Of a stretch of 64,000 nt of DNA, positions 9,151 to 17,199 are shown piece after piece; positions within the stretch are counted from its first letter, which is position 1; each line of letters starts with the position of its first letter. The notes under the pieces are model-generated. The model was not told the DNA's origin and made no database searches. It saw only the letters and a program-made list of their open reading frames with translations. Source of the DNA: Bradyrhizobium sp. CSA207 (GTDB lineage Bacteria > Pseudomonadota > Alphaproteobacteria > Rhizobiales > Xanthobacteraceae); assembly GCF_029051685.1 (NCBI RefSeq), contig NZ_JAACFT010000025.1:62001-126000 (forward strand), in the 5' to 3' direction. The position numbers and the translations under genes were made by a program.

Positions 9151-9927
9151 TCAACGGCCGCCGCGCGAGACTCGCTCGATTTCGGCCTTCACAATGCGTT
9201 CAACGAGCCCCGGCAGGTTATCGTCGAGCCAGGACTTCAGCATCGGGCGCAGCATCTCCTTGACCAGGTCCTCCAGCGTCCGCGCGTTGCTGCTGAGCAC
9301 CGTGTGGGCCAGGGAGTTGAAAGCGGATTCGACCGCCGAGACCGTCGTTTGCGCCAGGATCGGCTGCTGCGGCGGCAGCGGCGGGGCATCGAAGTCCACC
9401 GGCGCATATGACGGCGGCGGCGCAGGACGGGGTGGCGGCGCCGATTCGGCGAATTCGAGATCATCGCGCGGCTCGACCCTGCGAAAGCTCGGCGGCGGCG
9501 GAGCCGGTGTCGGCTCGGGAACCTCGACCGCCATCTCGTCGGTCAGTTCGAGAACGTCAGATTCGGGCTCAGGCTCCGGTTCGGGCGCGCGCATCTCGGG
9601 TGCGGCGGTCGCACTATCGAGCCCGGCCAGCAGCGCGTCGATATCGTCCTGGTTGTTGGATTCGGCCGCCGCAGGCGGTGGAGGCGGCGCCGGCTTGGCG
9701 GCGGGCGGCGGCGCAGGTTTCTCGGCAGCCGGCTTCGCAGGCGGCGCGACCTTCGATGGCGGAATGTCGTTCATCGCCTGGGGCTTTGGCGCAGGCGCTG
9801 CGGGCGCAGGCGCGGGCTTCGCGGCCTCGGCCGGCGGCGGCTTGGCCTCGTCGTCGGCAATGATGCGCCGGATCGAGGCCAGAATCTCCTCCATCGAGGG
9901 TTCTGTGACCTTTGCAGGCTGCGTCAT
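9151..9927 (-). CDS. popZ: Polar organizing protein PopZ (DUF2497)
   Basis: Pole-localised scaffold that in Caulobacter polymerises and anchors the ParB-parS complex. The 258 residues have the typical plan: a short helical N-terminus (PSMEEILASIRRIIADDEA), a long Pro/Ala/Glu-rich disordered linker of about 150 residues, and a helical C-terminal oligomerisation region (VESAFNSLAHTVLSSNART, LEDLVKEMLRPMLKSWLDDN). The ATG at 9927 follows GGAGTCGGAG and is preferred to the GTG four codons upstream. The tolC-popZ-valS order is conserved in Rhizobiales. Confidence 0.9.
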   Translation of the reverse strand: MTQPAKVTEPSMEEILASIRRIIADDEAKPPPAEAAKPAPAPAAPAPKPQAMNDIPPSKVAPPAKPAAEKPAPPPAAKPAPPPPPAAAESNNQDDIDALLAGLDSATAAPEMRAPEPEPEPESDVLELTDEMAVEVPEPTPAPPPPSFRRVEPRDDLEFAESAPPPRPAPPPSYAPVDFDAPPLPPQQPILAQTTVSAVESAFNSLAHTVLSSNARTLEDLVKEMLRPMLKSWLDDNLPGLVERIVKAEIERVSRGGR

Positions 9928-10184
9928 CTCCGACTCCACATCCTCAACGCCCTCGCATGCGTTATTTTACACCAAGCGCGCCAGGATTGGCCGGTTCCGG
10001 ACCGGCGGCCCGACATTTTCATCGTGACAGCCAGACTTGTCCCCAGATCACGGCGCAACGTACGGCCGTGCGCCCTATCCCCGGCACCCGACCTTTGCGC
10101 AAACGACGTCGGGTACGGGCGAATCGACCCGCAACTTCTTGGCAAGGCTATGTCAGGGAATTTGACGATTGCAAGCAAACCGCC

Positions 10185-10214
10185 GGTCGGCCTCGGCTAT
10201 TCGCGAGGCCGACC
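10185..10214 (-). terminator. Hairpin downstream of tolC, probable terminator
   Basis: A perfect 11-bp inverted repeat (GGTCGGCCTCG / CGAGGCCGACC) with an 8-nt loop lies 12 bp beyond the tolC stop codon. On the minus strand it is followed only by a weak T-rich stretch (CGGCGGTTTG), so it may be a terminator or an RNA-stabilising stem. Nothing else is recognisable in the 299-bp interval between popZ and tolC. Confidence 0.55.
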
Positions 10215-10226
10215 TGATTGCGGCAA

Positions 10227-11630
10227 TCAGCGTCCGTCGGGCGTACGCACGCCGGCCCAGCTGTCGCGGACCTGGTGGTAGTGCACGCTGGGATCGTAAA
10301 CCGAGGTCCCAAGGCCGAGCACCTGCGGCGACAGACGGCCGACGGCGGACAGAACGTTATAAGATGCAACGACCCGGTCATGCTGCGCGGTAACCAATGC
10401 GACTCGCGCATTGACCAGCGCCTGCTGCGCGTTGAGCACGTCGAGGGTGGTGCGCTGACCGGCCTTGGCTTCTTCGCGCACGCCGTTCAGCGCGATCTCG
10501 GACGCCGTCACCTGCGCCTGCGCGGATTGCACCTGCGCCTTGCCGGCCTGCAACGAGCCCCACCACTGCACGACGGTCGCACGAGCCTGATCGCGAGTCG
10601 TTTCGAGATTGAGACGCTGCTGCGCCAGGTTTTCCTTGGACTGGCGGATCAGCGAATATTGATTGCCGCCGTCATAGAGCTGCCAATTGGCCTGCGCGAT
10701 AGCGGATGCGCTGTTTGACCTGAATTGAATCAGGGACTGCTCGTCCGCACGCGTGGCGTTAAGCTGCAGCGTAACCGTCGGCAGCAGCGCACCTTCGGCG
10801 ACCTTGACCTGCAAATAATTGACGTCGATGCCAAACATTGCGGCCGTGACGTTGGGATTCTCGATCAGGCCGAGCTCGACGGCCGCGGCGAGCGTCGGAG
10901 GCAGGTACCGGTCGACCGGCGAGCCCGGCGCGAGGTTCACCGGCTCGTTGCCGATGACGCGGCGGAAGTTCGCGCGCGTCGTGTTGAGATTCGCTTCGGC
11001 GGTGAGTGCCTGCGTCCTGCCGGCAGCCAGCTGCGCTTCCGATTGCGCGACGTCGGTCCGCGTCACTTCGCCGACGTTGAAGCGATCGCGCGTCTGCTTC
11101 AGCGTCTGCTCGAGCACGCGCACGTTGCTGCGCTGGACTTCGAGCGTCGCAGCATCGCGAAGATAGTCCATGTAGGTCGTGGCAGCCTGGAGCAGCACGC
11201 TCTGATCGAGGCTGCGCAGCGCTTCGCGGGCACCGGAAACCTGGCTCTCCGCGGCGCGCGTCCGGTTGCCGGTGATGTTGCCATTATAGAGCGTCTGCGA
11301 GGCGGTCACGCCGACGCTGCGGGGCGCCGTGGGCCCGTGGAACGGGGCACTCCCCACCGAGCTCTGCTGATCCTGGTATTGATAGCCGCCACTCGCCGTC
11401 AGCGAAACTTTGGGCCGGTAGCCCGACAAGGCCTGCGGCACGTTTTCGTCGGTCGAGCGCACCTGGGCGCGCTGTGCGTTGAGCTGCGGATTGTTCTGAT
11501 AGGCGCGCACCAACGCGCCCTCGATCGTGTCCGCCAAGGCAGGCGTCGACGCGGCCAACGCCATCAGCAGGACCGAAACCGCAGCTCCGGTGAAGAGCTT
11601 CACCCCATGCATCCGTAAAATTCCGTTCAT
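10227..11630 (-). CDS. tolC: TolC-family outer-membrane efflux/secretion protein
   Basis: Outer-membrane channel of about 467 residues for type I secretion or tripartite efflux. A signal peptide (LFTGAAVSVLLMALAASTPA) is cleaved near ALA-DTIEGAL, and the mature start DTIEGALVRAYQNNPQLNAQRA is the typical TolC repeat opening, followed by two OEP domains with long helices (LEQTLKQTRDRFNVGEVTRTDV; EEAKAGQRTTLDVLNAQQALV). An internal ATG at 11612 (MHGVKLFTG) is an equally plausible start. It lies 186 bp after the pcm-like gene and before popZ, the usual alphaproteobacterial arrangement. Substrate cannot be told from sequence. Confidence 0.9.
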   Translation of the reverse strand: MNGILRMHGVKLFTGAAVSVLLMALAASTPALADTIEGALVRAYQNNPQLNAQRAQVRSTDENVPQALSGYRPKVSLTASGGYQYQDQQSSVGSAPFHGPTAPRSVGVTASQTLYNGNITGNRTRAAESQVSGAREALRSLDQSVLLQAATTYMDYLRDAATLEVQRSNVRVLEQTLKQTRDRFNVGEVTRTDVAQSEAQLAAGRTQALTAEANLNTTRANFRRVIGNEPVNLAPGSPVDRYLPPTLAAAVELGLIENPNVTAAMFGIDVNYLQVKVAEGALLPTVTLQLNATRADEQSLIQFRSNSASAIAQANWQLYDGGNQYSLIRQSKENLAQQRLNLETTRDQARATVVQWWGSLQAGKAQVQSAQAQVTASEIALNGVREEAKAGQRTTLDVLNAQQALVNARVALVTAQHDRVVASYNVLSAVGRLSPQVLGLGTSVYDPSVHYHQVRDSWAGVRTPDGR

Positions 11631-11816
11631 TCTAACGCCAAGCTCGTGCCCACGAGCCTGGTTACCGTATCCGAGTGGAGTCGTTGCCCCGCAGCAACAT
11701 AGGACGCGGTCAAGCGCGACGGAACTACCTGAGGGTGGTTCTCAGCGGAAACTCTTCACGTGCAGCATCCCGGCCACACTTCTGATTCAGAACGGGATTT
11801 TAGCAGGCTTTGGCTG

Positions 11817-12479
11817 TCAGAAGACGAAGGAAGCAGCCCGATCCAGCCCGGGAAGGACCGGGGCTGCGGCATCGAACAGCGCCCGATAGCCGAATTCGCC
11901 GTGGGAACGGGTGACAATTACGGCCCGTGGCGGCTTGGATTCGGCAGAGACCCCCACCAGACGCCCTCCCTCCCTGAGCTGACCGAACAGCCCTTCCGGC
12001 GTCACTTCGGTGGCGCCATTGAGGACGATCACGTCATAGGGAGCGGCAGCCGCATCCCCGTCGGCGCAGGCCGCAGCCTTGCAGGTCACGTTGGCAAGCC
12101 CGAGGGCGGCAAAGGCATCCTTGGCCTTCGCGGCAAGGGCCGAATCGCATTCGGTGGCAGTGACTTGGCGCGCGAGCTTGGCGGTCAGCGCGGCGAGGTA
12201 GCCAGTGGCGCAGCCGACGACCAGCACGTTGTCGCCCTCGCCGATCTCGGCGGCCTGGAGCAGTTTGCCGGTCAGCGCCGGCTTGATCAGGAACCGCTTG
12301 GCGGCGCCTTCGCTCACGTCGAGGTCGAGATCGAGATAGGCCAGGGCTTGTCGGCCGGCCGGCACGAAGGCCTCGCGGGGAACTGCGATCATGGCATCAA
12401 GAATGCGGCGATCAGTGACGTCACTGGTGCGCACCTGGCCATCGACCATTTTTAGGCGCGCGGTCGAGAAACCGGACAT
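11817..12479 (-). CDS. Protein-L-isoaspartate O-methyltransferase-like protein (Pcm family)
   Basis: SAM-dependent methyltransferase of 220 residues related to the enzyme that repairs isoaspartyl residues. It has the family N-terminus (ARLKMVDGQVRTSDVTDRRI, AMIAVPREAFVP) and the SAM-binding motif VLVVGCATGYLAALTAKLA. The active-site region normally reading close to QPYI is replaced by FLIKPALTG, as in the divergent alphaproteobacterial relatives found beside tolC, so the true substrate may differ. The ATG at 12479 has AGGG about 9 nt upstream and is preferred to an upstream TTG. Confidence 0.85.
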   Translation of the reverse strand: MSGFSTARLKMVDGQVRTSDVTDRRILDAMIAVPREAFVPAGRQALAYLDLDLDVSEGAAKRFLIKPALTGKLLQAAEIGEGDNVLVVGCATGYLAALTAKLARQVTATECDSALAAKAKDAFAALGLANVTCKAAACADGDAAAAPYDVIVLNGATEVTPEGLFGQLREGGRLVGVSAESKPPRAVIVTRSHGEFGYRALFDAAAPVLPGLDRAASFVF

Positions 12480-12617
12480 TTGCGGACCCTGCAATGCGGA
12501 CGATGCCGCGGACGAAATTTTGCGGCATCTTTGGAACAGGCTCCACGAAAACGCAACACGTCCGTTTGCCCCGGAGGACGAGGTCTGCGCGGCTTACGGC
12601 ATGAAGGGGCGGAACGC

Positions 12618-12797
12618 TTATTCGATCGCGACCGCGAGGCGGCCGATCAGGGCGGCGACCTCGTCCAGCCGCGCTGAATCGGGTGCCTCGACGGCACGCG
12701 CAAGGCGCGCGACGCATTCATCGTCGCTGAGCTCGGGAACGCCTGAAGGCAGGATCGAGGGGGCCAACTGGAAGCGGTCGACCTGGATGTCTCGCAT
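12618..12797 (-). CDS. Small conserved-looking protein, 59 aa, function unknown
   Basis: A 59-residue frame starting MRDIQVDRFQLAPSILPSG with a good Shine-Dalgarno (CGGAG about 10 nt upstream) and ending in VAALIGRLAVAIE. It is acidic (SDDECVARLARAVEAPD), has no signal peptide or membrane segment, and its codon use resembles the neighbours. It sits alone between the pcm-like gene and tRNA-Asn. No family recognised. Confidence 0.55.
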   Translation of the reverse strand: MRDIQVDRFQLAPSILPSGVPELSDDECVARLARAVEAPDSARLDEVAALIGRLAVAIE

Positions 12798-13013
12798 GCG
12801 GAATCAGCTCCGTTTGGGTCCGACACCGCAACGTTCGATCTGAATTGAGTCGATTTGGCGCCGGCCTCATGGCGCGACGGCGCCACCACACACATCTGTT
12901 TGATGCGCGATTCCATAGCCAATTCGGTACGATGCACCATTCAGACAGTGCTGCAGCAGCATCGCGCATCGCATCAGAATGCGGCGGCAATCCATTGAAA
13001 TAACGGTAGAATT

Positions 13014-13088
13014 TGGCTCCCCGGGCTGGATTCGAACCAGCGACCATCCGATTAACAGTCGGATGCTCTACCGCTGAGCTACCGAGGA
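13014..13088 (-). tRNA. tRNA-Asn (GTT)
   Basis: A 75-nt cloverleaf on the minus strand: acceptor TCCTCGG pairs with CCGGGGA, the D arm contains GCTCAGCGGTAGAGC, the anticodon loop is CTGTTAA (GTT), the T arm is GCTGGTTCGAATCCAGC, and the CCA end is encoded. Two G-T/G-U style pairs in the acceptor are normal. Confidence 0.97.
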
Positions 13089-13221
13089 AAAGGGCGAACC
13101 GACGTTCGCGCGCGGCTGCGTATAACAAAGCCGCTTGCGCTTGCAAAGGACGAATTCGTCATCTCCCGCAACGCGTCGAGGAAGCGCCTGTGCGGCCCCT
13201 CCTCCCGGCCATCGAGGGCAA

Positions 13222-13590
13222 CTATTCGGCGATGAAAGACGTGGTCTTGGTGCCGGAGTCGTAACGCAGCCTCAGCACGTTGAACTTGCAGAGGTTGACG
13301 TTCTTCCACAGCACCGACTCGTCGTAGTTCTGCCAGTCGACGCGGACGTTCCAGACGCAGCCCTCGTCGTCCTCGTCGAACTCGACATAGGTGGTCGCCT
13401 GGTTCTGGAGCACCTTGTCGAGCTCGTTGTCCCATTCGTCCATGCCATCGTCCGGCGCGTTGAAGCCGAGGAATTTGATGGCATAGCCGGTCTCGTTGAT
13501 GACGGAGACATTGCGGGCATCGGCAGCGAAGGAAGGCGCGGCGGCAATCGAAAGCCCGATGGCGATCAGTCCAGACAGAAAATACTTCAT
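13222..13590 (-). CDS. Small secreted protein, 122 aa, function unknown
   Basis: Begins with a clear signal peptide (MKYFLSGLIAIGLSIAAAPS, cleavage probably after SFA-ADAR). The mature part of about 100 residues is acidic, has only two cysteines (GCVWNV and NLCKFN) that could form one disulfide, and is rich in aromatic and Asp residues (DDGMDEWDNELD, FDEDDEGCVW). Resembles small periplasmic proteins common in Bradyrhizobium, but I cannot name a family. Monocistronic, downstream of nothing obvious; GGAGG-like TCGGAGGATTTTCAC precedes the ATG. Confidence 0.72.
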   Translation of the reverse strand: MKYFLSGLIAIGLSIAAAPSFAADARNVSVINETGYAIKFLGFNAPDDGMDEWDNELDKVLQNQATTYVEFDEDDEGCVWNVRVDWQNYDESVLWKNVNLCKFNVLRLRYDSGTKTTSFIAE

Positions 13591-13800
13591 GTGAAAATCC
13601 TCCGATCGAAAAAGCTTTCGGCGCTGACGCCGATCCGCGCGGCTACCGCGACAACTAATGCCGTTGCCTCAGAGATTCGTCCGGAGCGCGAGTCGAAGGG
13701 TTCGACACGCGACCGACTTGCACTCCGGAGTCGTGCGCGACGCGAGACGCGCACGGACATTTCTTATCGATTCGAATTCTCCGCAGCAATGAACGGGCAT

Positions 13801-13938
13801 TCATAGATCGGCGGCGTTTGGTTTTTCCGGTGCGGGCGCCGGCACCGCGGCGCCGTTGCTCTTGCCCGTCACAGCGCCAACCAGCGCCTTCACCGGATCC
13901 TCGCCCGGCGCAAAGCCGCTCTGGCGCAGGCGGTAAAG
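13801..13938 (-). pseudogene. Possible C-terminal gene remnant
   Basis: About 45 codons read LYRLRQSGFAPGEDPVKAL and continue through a Pro/Ala-rich tail to a stop. The upstream codons of the same frame fall into a repeat element (14007-14130) and do not look like protein, so this appears to be the 3' end of a gene whose body was lost next to the repeat. The rest of 13591-13800 shows nothing recognisable. Weak call. Confidence 0.3.
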
Positions 13939-14006
13939 CGGAATCTTTCTGCGTGAGCTGATTGACCCGTTGTTTGTGTGTTTTGCTTGCCGGCAGCACC
14001 AAGGCT

Positions 14007-14130
14007 CGTAGGCCGTATGGTGGGTTAGCGAAGCGCAACCCACCATACTTCAGCGAATGCGGAGCGAAGTTGGTGGCTTACGCCAGCGGACTGCGCTTCG
14101 CGCAGCCGCAGAGCTAACCCCACCCTACGA
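14007..14130. repeat. Intergenic inverted-repeat element (GTAGG-type)
   Basis: A roughly 124-bp element bounded by GTAGG and CCTAC ends, of the kind scattered through Bradyrhizobium genomes. It contains a perfect 11-bp inverted repeat, TATGGTGGGTT (14016-14026) and AACCCACCATA (14037-14047), and a second set of self-complementary GC-rich blocks (CTGCGCTTCGCGCAG). No coding sequence. Confidence 0.8.
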
Positions 14131-14143
14131 AACCGCGCATCGC

Positions 14144-14527
14144 CTACGGCCGTCGGCACACCAGGTCGATCTCGATCAGTGCGTCATAGGCAAGCCCGGT
14201 GACGCCGACGCAGGTGCGGGCCGGGAGCCGGCCGGGCGCGAAGAACGTGCGGTAGGTCTCGTTCATCGCGGCGTAGTCCTCCTTGAAGCGCGTCAGATAG
14301 ATGCGCGACATCACGACGTGCTCGAGGCCGAGATCGAGGCCGGCGAGCACCACCTTCAAATTCTCCATCACCGCACGGGTCTGGGCGACGATGCCGTCGG
14401 GCAGCACGCCCGGCGTTTGCGGCGTATCCGGCATCTGGCCGGTGACGAAGACAAAGCCGTCGGTCTCGACGGCGTGGCTGAAGGGCGCGACCGGCTTCGG
14501 TCCGCCGCTGATCATGTGGAATTTCAC
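14144..14527 (-). CDS. RidA/YjgF-family protein
   Basis: A 127-residue Rid-family protein; RidA members hydrolyse reactive enamine/imine intermediates to ketoacids and ammonia. Family hallmarks are HAVETDGFVFVTGQMPDTPQ near the N-terminus, a DLGLEHVVMSRIYLT segment and the C-terminal PARTCVGVTGLAYDALIEID with the catalytic-position Arg. It follows the AraC-acetamidase gene by 32 bp on the same strand, so it probably belongs to the amide-hydrolysis cluster, where it could clear nitrogenous by-products; that role is inference. Confidence 0.9.
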   Translation of the reverse strand: MKFHMISGGPKPVAPFSHAVETDGFVFVTGQMPDTPQTPGVLPDGIVAQTRAVMENLKVVLAGLDLGLEHVVMSRIYLTRFKEDYAAMNETYRTFFAPGRLPARTCVGVTGLAYDALIEIDLVCRRP

Positions 14528-14559
14528 GTTGGTTATTCCTTGGTTCTAAGGCGCGCTCT

Positions 14560-16893
14560 TCAAGGGGAGTTTTGGAAGATGCGCTTGCTGATGATCGCGT
14601 GCACGCCCCAATTGCCGTCCACCACCTGGGTTACGCCGAAATCGACCGCCGCCGACATCAACGCAATCGCTTCATCCTCGCTCAGCCCTTTCACGTTCAT
14701 CAGGAAGCGTCGCATTTTCCGGAACGCGTCCTTCATGGCGAGATCCAGCGAAGATTTGGCGTAGACCTCGCTTTGGCCTTGCGCACCGAACTCGGCGAGA
14801 TAGTTCGGATGGCTGAATCCGGTCAGCACCCAGTCGGTCGCGGTCTCGATCAGGGGATAGGAGAGATCGGCGAAGGGCCGGCCGGCGAGGTCGGCCTTCT
14901 TGTGCAGGATCACCTCGAAGGTGCCGGTCATCGAGCATTCGATCGCGGTGCCGCTGAGCTCGCCGTCGCCCTGCGCGGCATGGGGATCGCCGACCGACAG
15001 CAACGCGCCGGGCACGGAGACCGGAAGGTAGACGGCTGCCCCCTTTCCCAGCCGCCAATTGTCGAGATTGCCACCGAAATAGGACGGCGGCACCGAGTCG
15101 ATGAAATCGACCTCGCGCGGCGCCACCGCGATCACGCCGAAATGCGGACGCAGCGGAATGCGGATGCCGTCGAGCACGTCATGGCGGCGCTTCACCGTGC
15201 CTGATACGACGGGAACGCCGGGATAGTCGTAAGTGGCGTGCACGACGCCGAAGGGATCGGTCTGCGGCTCCCAGAGGTAGGAATAGAGCGCGCGGGCATG
15301 CGGCGCGTCGGCATCGTCGAAGATCTCGTAGATCGTCACCGCCTCGCGCGGCCTCGGCCCTGAAAGGAACTCGTCGTAGTGATAGCCCCACCAGGCGGCG
15401 ACCGAGGAGCCGAACACGCGGCCTGAATGTTTCGGGTGGCGGCTTGCGCGCGGGACGATATCAAGGATGCGCACCTCCAGCACGTCGCCGGGCTGGGCGT
15501 CCTTCACTGCCACCGGTCCGGTGCAGATGTGCACGCCGAACCCCTCGCCAGCGCCGCGACCGAACACGCTGGCATCCATCGGACCGGCGCCGCGGCGATC
15601 CACGTTTTTCCTGTCGGCTGTCCAGCCGAACACGCTTTCCGCCGCGGCATCGCCCGCAATCATCAGTTCGGGATCGTCGGAGGCATGCTGGGTCAGCGTC
15701 TCGATGGTGATGGTGTCGCCCGAGGCGATCTCGAGCTGCGGCGACAGCGAGCGGCTGAAATAGCCCCAATGAATACGGCTGGCCTCGATCGGAAGATGAT
15801 GGTGCTGGCGTCCAGCCGTTCTCGGCTGATCGGAGTGAGCGCGGCAGACGTTGCTGCGTGCCTCCGCACCCGCCTGATGCGCGCGGAGCTGCGCCAGCGC
15901 CTCCTGCGGCCAGCCGCGCTGACCGGTGATCCCGTGCTGCAGGGTCGCCCGCTCCGCCTCCTGCTGGCGGAACTCCCGCGGCGGCAGGCCGAAGCGGTGG
16001 CGGAAGGCGCGGCTAAAATGCGCGGAATCACCAAAGCCATAAGCGTAGGCGATCTCCGAGATCGAGCGATGCGCCTCGGACGGATTGGACAAATCGGCCC
16101 AGGCGCGCTGCAGCCGGCGTTCGCGGACATAGTGGGTGAAATTGTCGCCGACCGTCTCGAACAGTTTTTGCAAATAGCGCTCGGAGATCCCCTCGGCTTG
16201 GGCGACGCGCGCCGGTACCAGTTCGGGATCGTCGAGCCTGCGTTCGATGGTCTGGCAGATCCGGTGCAGCAGCGCGGCCTGTGTCGCGCTCGATCCAGCA
16301 TCGGACGTCGAGGCCGCCAGTTGATGCGCCAGCGTCAAAAGCAGATCGACCAGGCTTTGCGCGACCGCATTCCATTCGGCATCGCTCAGGGTGTCAAGCG
16401 TGCGCGCGGTGGCATCGAGCAGGCGCGCGAACACATCGGCGAAACCACTGGGCGGAACCACCCGCGGCTCGCCCAGCCGCGGCTTGCCCGAGAGCCGCCC
16501 GTGCAGCGCCTCCGACGTGACCGACAGCACGATCGCGCGCATGTCGCGCTGGAACACGATGCTCCAGTCCCCGCTCCGCGGCAGCAGCACGAGATGGCCG
16601 ACAGGGACGATGCGATGACCGCCGGCGCTTTTCAGCACCATGCCGTCCTCGACCGGCATCAGGGCGATCGGAAGGTCTTCGTGCGATTGCGCCAGTGGAC
16701 CGATACTCTGCGCGCCCGCAGCCATTCGCGTCAGCGCGACGCCCGCGGCTTGGCGATGCGACGCCGTGGCGTGCCCGTCAAAGAAGGAATGGCCGGTCGC
16801 GGGTTGCAGGCCGACGGCGGCCAGCACGTCCCGCCAGGCTTCGGGGCGGTCGTCTTGCGCGTAGGACTCGCTCGTGAACGGCCGGAAGCTCAT
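14560..16893 (-). CDS. AraC-type regulator fused to acetamidase/formamidase
   Basis: One uninterrupted frame of about 777 residues. Residues 1 to about 200 are an AraC-binding-like sensor domain, about 210-310 are a double helix-turn-helix (VAQAEGISERYLQKLFETVG; SISEIAYAYGFGDSAHFSRAF) and, after a linker of about 55 residues, about 370-777 are a full acetamidase/formamidase (HWGYFSRSLSPQL; RGAGEGFGVHICTGPVAV; VGDPHAAQGDGELSGTAIE). ATG 16893 is taken as the start; a GTG at 16992 would add 33 residues. The enzyme half is a paralogue of the gene immediately upstream. The usual enzyme start Met is absent at the junction (Q-H-H-H-L-P), so the fusion looks real rather than two misread genes. Whether both halves are active is unknown. 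Confidence 0.88.
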   Translation of the reverse strand: MSFRPFTSESYAQDDRPEAWRDVLAAVGLQPATGHSFFDGHATASHRQAAGVALTRMAAGAQSIGPLAQSHEDLPIALMPVEDGMVLKSAGGHRIVPVGHLVLLPRSGDWSIVFQRDMRAIVLSVTSEALHGRLSGKPRLGEPRVVPPSGFADVFARLLDATARTLDTLSDAEWNAVAQSLVDLLLTLAHQLAASTSDAGSSATQAALLHRICQTIERRLDDPELVPARVAQAEGISERYLQKLFETVGDNFTHYVRERRLQRAWADLSNPSEAHRSISEIAYAYGFGDSAHFSRAFRHRFGLPPREFRQQEAERATLQHGITGQRGWPQEALAQLRAHQAGAEARSNVCRAHSDQPRTAGRQHHHLPIEASRIHWGYFSRSLSPQLEIASGDTITIETLTQHASDDPELMIAGDAAAESVFGWTADRKNVDRRGAGPMDASVFGRGAGEGFGVHICTGPVAVKDAQPGDVLEVRILDIVPRASRHPKHSGRVFGSSVAAWWGYHYDEFLSGPRPREAVTIYEIFDDADAPHARALYSYLWEPQTDPFGVVHATYDYPGVPVVSGTVKRRHDVLDGIRIPLRPHFGVIAVAPREVDFIDSVPPSYFGGNLDNWRLGKGAAVYLPVSVPGALLSVGDPHAAQGDGELSGTAIECSMTGTFEVILHKKADLAGRPFADLSYPLIETATDWVLTGFSHPNYLAEFGAQGQSEVYAKSSLDLAMKDAFRKMRRFLMNVKGLSEDEAIALMSAAVDFGVTQVVDGNWGVHAIISKRIFQNSP

Positions 16894-17050
16894 TGGATCG
16901 ACCCAGATTGCAGTCGATCGAAGCAACCTCTGTGCCAGACGCACGCGGTCGTCCGTCGCTGCGACGGGCCGCAAATGACGATCGCTGCTCACGTGCTCAT
17001 CTCGAAAACAGTCTGCGCTTCAACGCATTATGCTGTGAAAGTGCTCGGCC

Positions 17051-17168
17051 TTCATGGTTCGAGACGCGCCGTAAGGCGGCGCTCCTCACCATGAGGGTCT
17101 AATATCTCACCGCGAAACGAGACCTCATCCTGAGGAGCACGCCAAAAGCGGGCGTCTCGAAGGATGAA
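17051..17168. repeat. Intergenic inverted-repeat element (TTCGAGACG-type)
   Basis: About 118 bp with near-complementary ends: TTCATGGTTCGAGACGCGCC at the left and GGGCGTCTCGAAGGATGAA at the right, and inner copies of CTCCTCACCATGAGG and CCTCATCCTGAGGAG. This is another of the palindromic families common in Bradyrhizobium. It fills most of the 306 bp between the two acetamidase genes; no gene is present there. Confidence 0.8.
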
Positions 17169-17199
17169 CCGCAACGAAACTCCCTCATTTCAAGCTTCA

